NCBI GenBank assembly: GCA_902786355.1 | Contig: CADABZ010000002.1 | Span: forward strand, 62,001-126,000 | DNA length: 64,000 bases | Direction: 5' to 3' | Source of the DNA: an uncultured Eubacteriales bacterium | Lineage (GTDB): Bacteria; Bacillota; Clostridia; Peptostreptococcales; Anaerovoracaceae | Shown here: piece by piece, positions 1 to 9,861 of the stretch | How positions within the stretch are numbered: position 1 is the first letter of the stretch | Layout: each line of letters starts with the position of its first letter | Program-made: the position numbers and the translations under genes | The notes under the pieces: generated by a model | Seen by the model: only the letters and a program-made list of their open reading frames with translations | Database searches by the model: none | What the model was told of the DNA's origin: nothing

Positions 1-2
1 TC

Positions 3-1160
3 GTCGGAGAGAATGCCCAGGGCAAAACCAACCTTGTGGAAGCTATATACCTCACAGCTTTTGCGAGGTCTTTTCGTACCAGCAACTCCGCAGACCTGAT
101 CAGGTTCGGTGAGAGCAGCGCGAGAGTCAGTACAGATATAACAAGCGAAGATATTGATAAAAATATTAATATAGTTATAAGATCTGACGGAAAAAAGATG
201 ATAAAAAAGGATGGAAAGGCTATAAGCAAGACCACCGAGCTCCTCAATAATGTTGTTGTCATCATTTTCTCACCTGATGATCTGAGGATAATCAAGGACA
301 GTCCGGAGAGACGGAGATCTTTTATCAACCGCGAACTGTCACAGATGAGACCGAGATACTACGAGCAGCTCAAGAGATATAACGACTCACTCAGGCAGAA
401 AAACGCACTGCTCAAAGGATATTTCAATATAAAGAAGAAGACTTTTACCCGCGCAGACAATCTGACTTTGAATGAGATAGGAGCCGGCGGGGTGAACGCA
501 GGCAGTCTTGAAGGCATGGCGCCGGGTGAAGGAGGAAGAAGTCCTTTTGACAACAGCCGAAGATACAATGAAGAGATACTTGCTGTCTTCGATCACCAGC
601 TGGCGGATGCGGGCTACGAGATAATCAGATACAGAAAAGAATTCACCGAGATGCTCTCAGCTGAGGCCGGTGAGATAATGAGGAAGATATCCGGCGGCAG
701 AGAAGATCTTAAGATCGAATACAAAACAGCATGTGACTACATAACTGCTCCGGAGGGCAGAGAGGTCCTGTACAAGCAGTTCTATCACCACAGAGACCGT
801 GATATATACAACGGAAGTGCCGGACTCGGTCCTCACAGAGATGATCTGGAGTTTTATATCAACGGAAAAGATGCGAAAAAATACGGTTCGCAGGGTCAGC
901 AGAGGACGATCGCGCTGTCACTCAAGCTTGCAGAGATAAGGATAGCAAGGCAGCTTCTTGATGAATCTCCGGTGCTTCTTCTCGATGATGTCCTGTCTGA
1001 GCTGGATCTCGACAGACAGAGATTCCTGATCAGCGAGATCGATGACGTGCAGCTTTTTATCACATCTGCAGAGCTTAATGATGAAGTCATCAAGGATCTG
1101 CGCGGAGGCACACTCTTCCGTATCGAAGAAGGAACCGTGACAAGGGTAGATAAATACTGA
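3..1160 (+). CDS. recF: DNA replication/repair protein RecF, 5' end cut by window
   Basis: RecF is an SMC-like ATPase that loads recombination mediators at single-strand gaps. The reading frame is open from base 3, so the start codon lies before the window. The Walker A motif GENAQGKTN is read at the very edge. The signature region (GPHRDDLEF, then GSQGQQRT) and Walker B (VLLLDDVLSELD) are near the C-terminus, the order expected for the family. The visible part is 386 residues, already longer than the usual 360 or so. The excess is largely a Gly-rich stretch around bases 430-545 with no counterpart that I know in RecF. The position just before gyrB fits the common dnaA-dnaN-recF-gyrB-gyrA order near the origin. 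It converges on the MATE gene, with 18 bases between the two stops. Confidence 0.95.
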   Translation, partial: VGENAQGKTNLVEAIYLTAFARSFRTSNSADLIRFGESSARVSTDITSEDIDKNINIVIRSDGKKMIKKDGKAISKTTELLNNVVVIIFSPDDLRIIKDSPERRRSFINRELSQMRPRYYEQLKRYNDSLRQKNALLKGYFNIKKKTFTRADNLTLNEIGAGGVNAGSLEGMAPGEGGRSPFDNSRRYNEEILAVFDHQLADAGYEIIRYRKEFTEMLSAEAGEIMRKISGGREDLKIEYKTACDYITAPEGREVLYKQFYHHRDRDIYNGSAGLGPHRDDLEFYINGKDAKKYGSQGQQRTIALSLKLAEIRIARQLLDESPVLLLDDVLSELDLDRQRFLISEIDDVQLFITSAELNDEVIKDLRGGTLFRIEEGTVTRVDKY

Positions 1161-1166
1161 TGAGCC

Positions 1167-1190
1167 GATGATCTGGGATCACAGATCATC
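1167..1190. terminator. Inverted repeat between convergent recF and MATE genes
   Basis: A perfect 9-bp stem (GATGATCTG, loop of 6, CAGATCATC) starts 7 bases after the recF stop and contains the MATE stop codon in its loop. It sits where a bidirectional terminator is expected. There is no T-run on either side, so the termination function is only inferred. Confidence 0.4.
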
Positions 1191-2531
1191 GATCACTGTG
1201 TTCATCCATTTCTTTGACTTGAAGCGCCTGAGCAGGATCACTGCTTTGATCAGAGACTCTGTTCTTGTAAGCAGCAGTGCGAGATGCACAGGAAGGTGCC
1301 ATACAAGAGCAGCCATGAAGGCAAGAGGAACAGCTACCAGCCAGATGCTTCCGCATTCTGTGAGCATGGTGAAGCGAGTGTCCCCGCCTGCACGGAGGAC
1401 TCCGGCGATAAGGACACCGTTGAGAAGATCAATAAGCATCGTGGCGCCGAAAACTATCAATATATAGAATGTATAAGTTTTGCCCTGAGCGGACAGATTG
1501 AAGACCTGAGAGAGAGGTTTCGAAAGAGCTATAGTAATAAGTCCCAGAGTCAGACCGACACCGGCGGCAACCTTGATGATATGCCTGGATAACACCCAGG
1601 TATATTTTTTATCCCCTTCTCCGAGCTTCTCCCCGATCAGGATCAGTGCAGCGTCACCAACGCTGAACGATGCGAAATTAAGGATGTTGAAAAGCGAGTT
1701 GGCTGCCTGATAAGCCGCGTAGGCCGTTGTACCGATGCGGTTAAAGGCCGCGACATACATCGTCTGGCCGAAGCCCCAGAAGAATTCGTTCAGAGTAGTA
1801 GGGGTCGCGTTGCGGATGATCCTCCTGATCAGCTCCGGATCCCACCCGAAGAAGCTTCCTATGCTGCCGCGGAAGGAATTCTCCTTTCTGAAAGCGAAGA
1901 ACATATTGAGAACCAGTTCTATGATCCTTGCTGACAGAGTTCCTATTGCAGCTCCGGCTACTCCCAGCTGCGGGAAGCCGAACTTTCCGAAGATGAGTAT
2001 ATAGTTGATAAAAGTATTGCTCACGAAGACCGCAGTGCTGACGATCATAGGGAGACGTACCTGCTGAGTCGCCTTGAACGCCATCTCAAGAGGCGAGGAA
2101 AAGGCCAGCAGGAGGAATGAAAAGCTGTTGATCCTGACATATGCCGATGCAAGCTCCCGGACAGCAAGGTCTTCAGTGTAGAGCGACAGGATAGTGTCTG
2201 TGAAAAAGTTCGTCGCTAAGAAGAAAATGATGCCGAGCGCAGTGAGCAGGGTAAATGCAAAGCCGATAACCTTGCGTATGTTGGCCATGTCACGCGTGCC
2301 GTAGAACTGCGCCATGAATGTAGCCGTACCGCTCAGCAGACCGAACAGAATCATATAATGGACCATAAAAAGCTGAGCTCCGACACCGACTGCCGCGAGT
2401 TCAGTTTCGCCGAGGAAGCCAACCATGAGGTTGTCTACCATGGTGAGGGTCGCCGTCACTATGCCCTGTATAGCTATAGGAGCTGCGATCTGTATAAGTT
2501 TTCTGTTGAGACTTCTGCTGTCGAATTTCAT
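1179..2531 (-). CDS. MATE family multidrug efflux transporter
   Basis: This is a 450-residue polytopic membrane protein of the MATE family, which expels drugs or metabolites in exchange for Na+ or H+. The sequence has about 12 hydrophobic segments and the family's two-fold repeat. The N-terminal half opens with IQGIVTATLTMVDNLMVG, and each half has the conserved pattern of helix breaks. The length is typical. It is transcribed against recF and gyrB, which it separates. The purine-rich GAAGG upstream touches the ATG almost directly, so either translation is weak or the true start is slightly downstream. A good promoter lies 38-66 bases upstream. Substrate cannot be told from sequence. Confidence 0.93.
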   Translation of the reverse strand: MKFDSRSLNRKLIQIAAPIAIQGIVTATLTMVDNLMVGFLGETELAAVGVGAQLFMVHYMILFGLLSGTATFMAQFYGTRDMANIRKVIGFAFTLLTALGIIFFLATNFFTDTILSLYTEDLAVRELASAYVRINSFSFLLLAFSSPLEMAFKATQQVRLPMIVSTAVFVSNTFINYILIFGKFGFPQLGVAGAAIGTLSARIIELVLNMFFAFRKENSFRGSIGSFFGWDPELIRRIIRNATPTTLNEFFWGFGQTMYVAAFNRIGTTAYAAYQAANSLFNILNFASFSVGDAALILIGEKLGEGDKKYTWVLSRHIIKVAAGVGLTLGLITIALSKPLSQVFNLSAQGKTYTFYILIVFGATMLIDLLNGVLIAGVLRAGGDTRFTMLTECGSIWLVAVPLAFMAALVWHLPVHLALLLTRTESLIKAVILLRRFKSKKWMNTVIDDL

Positions 2532-2568
2532 ACCTTCAGATCACTTTTTCTGCACTTTGAACAGAACT

Positions 2569-2597
2569 ATATTATTGTATGCCGAGAATAGTTTCAA
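2569..2597 (-). promoter_or_regulatory. Likely sigma-A promoter of the MATE gene
   Basis: On the minus strand TTGAAA (2592-2597) is followed after exactly 17 bases by TAATAT (2569-2574). The -35 matches 5 of 6 and the -10 matches 4 of 6. The predicted transcript start would be about 30 bases before the MATE start codon. Confidence 0.55.
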
Positions 2598-2721
2598 CAC
2601 AAAAAATTAAAAACTCTGAACAACATGGAAATACTGGCTTTCGGGATATTTCAGTTTGATCGAAGGCGAAAATTGCCGATTTGAGGGGATTTTTCGTTAA
2701 TACAAGATGTTGTGGTAAAAC

Positions 2722-2750
2722 TTGCAATAAAATCGCTTATATGGTAAAAT
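2722..2750 (+). promoter_or_regulatory. gyrB promoter with extended -10
   Basis: TTGCAA (2722-2727), a 17-base spacer and TAAAAT (2745-2750). The -10 is preceded by TGG, an extended -10 (TGn) element. This gives a leader of about 135 bases before gyrB. In several bacteria gyrase promoters respond to supercoiling; the spacer is the standard 17 bases, so nothing here shows that directly. Confidence 0.65.
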
Positions 2751-2830
2751 TTGGGCGCAAACATAAGGGATGATATGCCCGTTTTTTAATGTAAGGGGTT
2801 TTTGATCCTCCGGAAGGCTCTATGTGGTGA

Positions 2831-4816
<1,986 letters not shown>

Positions 4817-4821
4817 GAATT

Positions 4822-5128
4822 GCATCTTCCCGTCGCGGGTACAGCTCTCGCTTCGTGCCGGCGACGCAGCGGTACTAAGCTCTGTCTGCGCGCGATGCGC
4901 TTGTCAATAATGCTTCCGCCAAGCATACGGCGTTGCCGTAAGGTTGGAAGCATTGATCTTCGGAGGCTAAGCTCCTCCGATAACAGCTAAGAACCGGCTG
5001 CCGGCAAGCCCCGCGAAGTGCAGATGCAATTCCGGACAGGAAAGCTATAAAGATATAAAATGTAGCATCTTCCCGTCGCGGGTACAGTTTTCTCCCCGTC
5101 GCGGGTACGGCTCTCGCATTGTGCCGGC
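4822..5128 (+). repeat. Dispersed intergenic repeat, three copies, between gyrB and gyrA
   Basis: The core CCCGTCGCGGGTAC is present three times in the same orientation: 4829-4842, 5072-5085 and 5095-5108. The first two share a 23-base identity starting GCATCTTCCC (4822-4844 and 5065-5087). The first and third share a longer match running to GTGCCGGC (4829-4862 and 5095-5128, with a few substitutions). The core is itself a short hairpin (CCCG, TCG, CGGG). The whole 4817-5173 gap has no gene that I can support. Such blocks usually are multi-copy chromosomal repeats or structured RNA; I cannot tell which. Confidence 0.7.
4911..4980. repeat. Nested stem-loops in the gyrB-gyrA gap
   Basis: TGCTTCC (4911-4917) pairs with GGAAGCA (4946-4952) around a perfect inner hairpin TACGGC-GTT-GCCGTA (4926-4940). 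A second hairpin follows: TCGGAGG (4960-4966), loop of 7, CCTCCGA (4974-4980). There is no T-run after either. Two well-formed stems inside 70 bases suggest a folded RNA or cruciform rather than a simple terminator. Confidence 0.6.
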
Positions 5129-5173
5129 AGTTCGAAATCACATAATGTATACAATATATAAAGGAAGAGAGTA

Positions 5174-7717
5174 ATGGCAGAATTACTTGATAAAACAACT
5201 GACAACAGCAAGATAATAGAGCATGAGATATACGATGAGATGAAGAACTCGTATATCGACTATGCGATGAGTGTCATAGTCGGACGTGCTCTTCCGGATG
5301 TTAGGGACGGACTCAAGCCGGTCCACAGGAGGATCCTGTACGGCATGCATTCCCTCGGAATCACTCCGGATAAACCGCACAAGAAATCCGCACGTATCGT
5401 CGGTGAGGTCATGGGTAAATACCACCCTCACGGAGATTCATCCATCTACGACGCGATGGTCAAGATGGCACAGGATTTCTCCACCAGATACCCTCTGGTG
5501 GACGGTCATGGTAACTTCGGTTCCGTCGACGGAGACGGAGCTGCGGCCTCCAGATACACAGAAGCCAGGATGTCACCGTTTTCTCTGCAGATGGTCAGAG
5601 ACATCGAGAAGGACACCGTTGACTTCATGGACAACTACGACGGAGAGGAACAGGAACCTGTAGTACTTCCGTCAAGAGTACCTAACCTCCTGATCAATGG
5701 ATCAAACGGTATCGCCGTAGGTATGGCGACATCGATACCTCCGCACAACCTCGGAGAGACCATCGATGCATGCGTCAAGCTGATCGACGAGCCTGACTGC
5801 GACATCGACGATCTGATCAGGATCATAAAAGGGCCGGACTTCCCGACAGGAGCGATGATCCTCGGCAGACACGCTGCAAGAGAGGCTTATCTTACAGGAC
5901 AGGGCAAGATCAATGTCAGATCTGTCTGCGAGATAGAAGAAGGCGCTCACGGCAGGATGAGGATAGTCGTCAGCGAGATCCCGTTCCAGGTCAACAAAGC
6001 GAGACTCATCGAGTCTATGGCAGACCTCGTCAGGGATAAGAAGATCGACGGCATCTCTGCCATCAGGGACGAGTCCAACAGAGAGGGAACAAGGATAGTC
6101 ATCGAGCTTAAGAAAGATGTCAATCCTAATGTCATCCTCAACAGACTTTACAAGCACACAGCTCTTCAGACATCATTCAGCATGATCATGCTGGCTCTCG
6201 TTGACGGAGAACCTAAGATCCTCAACCTGAGACAGATCCTCGAGGAGTATCTCAAGCACCAGAAGATCGTAGTAACAAGAAGAACTAGATTTGACCTCGC
6301 CAAGGCAGAGGCCAGGGCTCACATACTCGAAGGTCTCATCATAGCGCTTGACAATATCGATGAAGTCATCGCTACTATCAGATCTTCCTATAACGATGCA
6401 AGAGAAAAGCTGATGATCAGATTCGGTCTCAGCGAGATACAGGCACAGGCAATCCTCGATATGAGGCTCGCCCGTCTGCAGGGACTCGAAAGAGAGAAGA
6501 TCCAGACTGAGTATGAAGAGCTTCAGAAGAAGATCGCTTACTTCAAAAGCCTTCTTGCTGATGAGCATCTGCTCATGGGAGTCATCAAAGATGAGCTCCT
6601 GGAGATCAAGGAAAAATGGAGTGATCCGAGAAGGACCAAGATCGTCGCATTCGAGGGAGATCTCGATGATGAGTCACTGATCGAAGAGCAGGATGTAGCT
6701 GTCACACTCACACATCTCGGATATATCAAGAGAGTGCCGGCAGAGACATACAAGGCGCAGAGACGCGGAGGCAAGGGTATCGTCGGACTGACGACACGCG
6801 ATTCTGATTTTGTCCGCGACCTGATAATTACGAGCACCCATGACTATCTGATGTTCTTCACAGACATGGGCCGCGTATACAAGATCAAGGCATACGAGAT
6901 CCCGGAGGCATCAAGGACAGCTAAGGGAACACCGGTCATCAACTTCCTCAACCTCAACAGCGAGGAAAGAGTAACAGCCGTTATTCCTATCAGAGAATTT
7001 GCTGCTAACGACTGTCTTGTAATGGTCACAAAACGCGGAACGATCAAGAAGACTCCGCTTTCAGAGTTCGACACGAACCGCAAGACCGGACTTATCGCGA
7101 TCAACCTCAGAGAGGATGACAAGCTGATAGCTGTAGCACAGGCCGGCGGCAACGAGAACATCCTTGTCGTAACAAGAGAGGGCAAGGCGATAGCGTTCTC
7201 CGAGAACGATGTAAGACCTATGGGACGCAGCGCAGGCGGCGTAAGAGCTATCCTGCTCGACGAAGGCGATGAGGTTGTTTCCATGGAGCTCGATATCGAC
7301 CAGACAAGGAAGATGCTCGTTATCTCCGAGAACGGCTATGGAAAGAGGACTCCGCTGAGCGAATACAGACTTCAGACCAGAGGCGGCAAGGGCGTTGCGA
7401 CTTATGACAAGACGAAGTTCGAGAGAACAGGAAAGCTTGTCGGTGCTACACTTGTCGATGATGAGGATGAGGTAATGCTCATCAACTCTGACGGCGTCAT
7501 CATCAGGATCAGAGCTAATGAGGTCAGCACTTCGGGCAGATCGACACAGGGCGTCAAGATAATGAGAGTTGACGGAACAGGCCGTATCGTGTCCTTCGCA
7601 AAAGTCGTTGACGACGATAACCAGGGCAAGCCTGACAGAAATGTTGAAGCTGATGAAGCAGCCAGCAATGAAGAGGAGATCACTGTAACAGAAGAAGAAA
7701 TCTCCGCTGAAGAATAA
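5174..7717 (+). CDS. gyrA: DNA gyrase subunit A
   Basis: The strand-breaking and rejoining subunit of gyrase. The 847 residues contain the winged-helix active site with the catalytic Tyr in [11 protein letters not shown]. The quinolone-determining region reads [11 protein letters not shown], with wild-type-like Ser and Asp at the two positions where resistance mutations usually fall. The C-terminal beta-pinwheel carries the canonical GyrA box QRRGGKG, which marks it as gyrase rather than topoisomerase IV. The protein ends in a Glu-rich acidic tail of about 35 residues, as in many gyrases. AGGAAGAGAG lies just before the ATG. It is followed by a second topoisomerase pair. Confidence 0.98.
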   Translation: MAELLDKTTDNSKIIEHEIYDEMKNSYIDYAMSVIVGRALPDVRDGLKPVHRRILYGMHSLGITPDKPHKKSARIVGEVMGKYHPHGDSSIYDAMVKMAQDFSTRYPLVDGHGNFGSVDGDGAAASRYTEARMSPFSLQMVRDIEKDTVDFMDNYDGEEQEPVVLPSRVPNLLINGSNGIAVGMATSIPPHNLGETIDACVKLIDEPDCDIDDLIRIIKGPDFPTGAMILGRHAAREAYLTGQGKINVRSVCEIEEGAHGRMRIVVSEIPFQVNKARLIESMADLVRDKKIDGISAIRDESNREGTRIVIELKKDVNPNVILNRLYKHTALQTSFSMIMLALVDGEPKILNLRQILEEYLKHQKIVVTRRTRFDLAKAEARAHILEGLIIALDNIDEVIATIRSSYNDAREKLMIRFGLSEIQAQAILDMRLARLQGLEREKIQTEYEELQKKIAYFKSLLADEHLLMGVIKDELLEIKEKWSDPRRTKIVAFEGDLDDESLIEEQDVAVTLTHLGYIKRVPAETYKAQRRGGKGIVGLTTRDSDFVRDLIITSTHDYLMFFTDMGRVYKIKAYEIPEASRTAKGTPVINFLNLNSEERVTAVIPIREFAANDCLVMVTKRGTIKKTPLSEFDTNRKTGLIAINLREDDKLIAVAQAGGNENILVVTREGKAIAFSENDVRPMGRSAGGVRAILLDEGDEVVSMELDIDQTRKMLVISENGYGKRTPLSEYRLQTRGGKGVATYDKTKFERTGKLVGATLVDDEDEVMLINSDGVIIRIRANEVSTSGRSTQGVKIMRVDGTGRIVSFAKVVDDDNQGKPDRNVEADEAASNEEEITVTEEEISAEE

Positions 7718-7737
7718 TCAGAAGCAGACAGACAATA

Positions 7738-7772
7738 CGGGTGCAATTCGCAGAGCATGCAGGTTGCACCCG
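7738..7772. terminator. Hairpin between gyrA and parE
   Basis: A perfect 9-bp stem, CGGGTGCAA (7738-7746) and TTGCACCCG (7764-7772), with a 17-base loop. It starts 21 bases after the gyrA stop. The downstream bases are AT-rich but have no T-run, so it could slow or partly end transcription, or stabilise the gyrA 3' end. Confidence 0.4.
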
Positions 7773-7811
7773 CAAATTATTGAAAAAAGACCTATATAGA
7801 AAGGTATAAGA

Positions 7812-9794
7812 ATGAGCTCATTGAAAGATTCGTACTCAAATGAATCAATAACTTCGTTGAAACCGGTTGAGGCTATTCGTTTCAGACCCGGAGTAATGCT
7901 CGGATCTGCAGACATAAACGGATGCATTCATGCTGCTTTCGAAATACTGTCAAATTCAGTGGATGAAGCAAGGGCCGGATTCGGAGATACGATCAACTTC
8001 ACGATCCATGCGGACAACTCTATAACGGTTGAGGATTTCGGAAGAGGAATTCCTTTAGACTGGAATAAGAATGAAGAACGCTATAATTTTGAACTTTTAT
8101 ACACAGAATTTTATAGCGGGGGTAAGTATTTTGATAATAACTATTCCTATTCTCTCGGTCTGAATGGTCTGGGTGCAATGGCTTGCCAGTGCTCATCGGA
8201 ATGGTTTGATGTTGAGTCAAGAAGAGATAAGAAAGTCTACAGGATGCACTTTGAGAAAGGTCTGCCGGCATCTGAGTTAGAAATAACAAAAGCAAAGAAA
8301 CATCAGAGAACCGGAACGATCCAGACATGGAAACCTGATCTGGAAGTGTTTACCGAAATAGAAATACCGCAGTCTACAATTATCGAAATGCTCAAAACGC
8401 AGGCTGTTGTAAATGCCGGTCTCACCATAAACTTCTCGGATGAAAGAGACGGATTTACAGAAACCTACCTCTACCCTGAAGGTATTCTCGGCTATGTCAC
8501 TGAGCTTGCACAGGATGAGGCGATGACTACTCCTTTCCTGTTTTCAGGCGAGGGCAGGGGCCGTGACCGTGCCGACAAGGAGGAATATTCGGTCAAAGCC
8601 GACATTGCTTTCTGCTTCAGCAACATGACACAGGAGATCAAGTACTTCCACAACTCCTCGCATCTCGAACACGGAGGTTCTCCGGACAAAGCGGTCAGAA
8701 ACGCCATGGTCGCAGCTTTTGACAAAGAGATCAAAAACAGAGGCAAGTATACAGCCAAGGAGGCGAAGCTGACATTCGGAGATATACAGGACAGCCTTGT
8801 ACTTGTGACCAACTCATTCTCTACACAGACATCGTATGAGAATCAGACCAAGAAAGCTATCAACAACAAATTCATACAGGAGTTTCTGACCGATCTTATC
8901 AAGACGAACATGCAGATCTGGTTCATCGAACACAAACCGGATGCAGACAAGATAATAGATCAGGTTCTGATCAACAAGCGCAGCCGTGAGCAGTCTGAAA
9001 GCCAGCGCATCACGGTCAAGAAGAAACTCATGGAGAAGACGGATGTGACCAACAAGGTCAAGAAATTCGTCGACTGCAGGAGCAAAGACCCGGAGAAGAG
9101 AGAACTCTTCATCTGCGAGGGTGATTCCGCGCTCGGAAGCCTTCTTACGGCAAGAGATCCGGAGTATCAGGCACTTATGCCGATACGAGGCAAGATCCTG
9201 AACATCCAGAAGGCCTCTCTGCAGAGCGTGTTTGGCTCGGATATCATCATGGATCTCATCCGCGTAATGGGCTGCGGCATAGAAGTCAGGGGCAAGAAGC
9301 TCCCTAAGGACATCCCGCAGTTCGATGAAAGCCGGCTCAAGTTCAACAAGGTCATAATCACCGCGGATATGGACGTCGACGGATCCCACATCGTCTGCCT
9401 TGTGACCACGATGATATACAAGCTCTGTCCACAGCTTATCGAGAGAGGGTACCTGTACTATGCGATGACTCCGCTCTTCGAGATCACAGACAGGACGGGC
9501 AAAAAACCGGAAACGCTCTATGCGTTCAGTGACGCTGAGCGTGACAAGCTGATCGCCGGAAAAGACCCTAAGAAGCTCACGATCCAGAGGTCCAAGGGAC
9601 TCGGCGAGAACGACGCTGAGATGATGGCAAAATTCATAACTCCGGGCACCCGCAGATTCATCCGCATCACTTCCGCAGAGGCAGAGGAGATGGAAAAGTG
9701 GTTCGACCTCTTCATGGGCAACGAAGTCGCACCGCGCAAACAGTACATAGAGGCGCACGGCCATGAATTTATGGATGACCTCGATATAAGCTGA
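7812..9794 (+). CDS. parE: Second type IIA topoisomerase ATPase subunit (topoisomerase IV ParE-like)
   Basis: A 660-residue GyrB/ParE homologue clearly diverged from the gyrB 3 kb upstream. The ATPase core is intact: EILSNSVDEARAG, VEDFGRGIPLD, lid LGLNGLGA, and NQTKKAI with the transducer Lys. The TOPRIM site reads CEGDSALGSL where GyrB has EGDSAGGS, and the metal site is ADMDVDGSH. PRKQYIE ends the protein as in the family. It is paired with a ParC-like subunit 67 bases downstream, so it is probably topoisomerase IV, which unlinks daughter chromosomes. AAAGG precedes the ATG. The first 650 bases are visibly more AT-rich than the rest (for example 18 of 60 G+C at 8041-8100 against 31 of 60 at 9001-9060). 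Confidence 0.85.
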   Translation: MSSLKDSYSNESITSLKPVEAIRFRPGVMLGSADINGCIHAAFEILSNSVDEARAGFGDTINFTIHADNSITVEDFGRGIPLDWNKNEERYNFELLYTEFYSGGKYFDNNYSYSLGLNGLGAMACQCSSEWFDVESRRDKKVYRMHFEKGLPASELEITKAKKHQRTGTIQTWKPDLEVFTEIEIPQSTIIEMLKTQAVVNAGLTINFSDERDGFTETYLYPEGILGYVTELAQDEAMTTPFLFSGEGRGRDRADKEEYSVKADIAFCFSNMTQEIKYFHNSSHLEHGGSPDKAVRNAMVAAFDKEIKNRGKYTAKEAKLTFGDIQDSLVLVTNSFSTQTSYENQTKKAINNKFIQEFLTDLIKTNMQIWFIEHKPDADKIIDQVLINKRSREQSESQRITVKKKLMEKTDVTNKVKKFVDCRSKDPEKRELFICEGDSALGSLLTARDPEYQALMPIRGKILNIQKASLQSVFGSDIIMDLIRVMGCGIEVRGKKLPKDIPQFDESRLKFNKVIITADMDVDGSHIVCLVTTMIYKLCPQLIERGYLYYAMTPLFEITDRTGKKPETLYAFSDAERDKLIAGKDPKKLTIQRSKGLGENDAEMMAKFITPGTRRFIRITSAEAEEMEKWFDLFMGNEVAPRKQYIEAHGHEFMDDLDIS

Positions 9795-9861
9795 TGCCGG
9801 TAAGATGAACAGAAAGCATCAGACCTCTGAACAGATTAGATAGAGAAAAGGTAAAGTCTTA

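Noticed and set aside
4817-5173. tRNA or small protein gene in the gyrB-gyrA gap
   Set aside because: No cloverleaf with anticodon arm could be drawn, and the short minus-strand frames there only translate the repeats.
8814-9764. 316-codon open frame on the minus strand opposite parE
   Set aside because: It mirrors a motif-complete parE, has no ribosome site or family motif, and its composition is that of a reverse-strand shadow.
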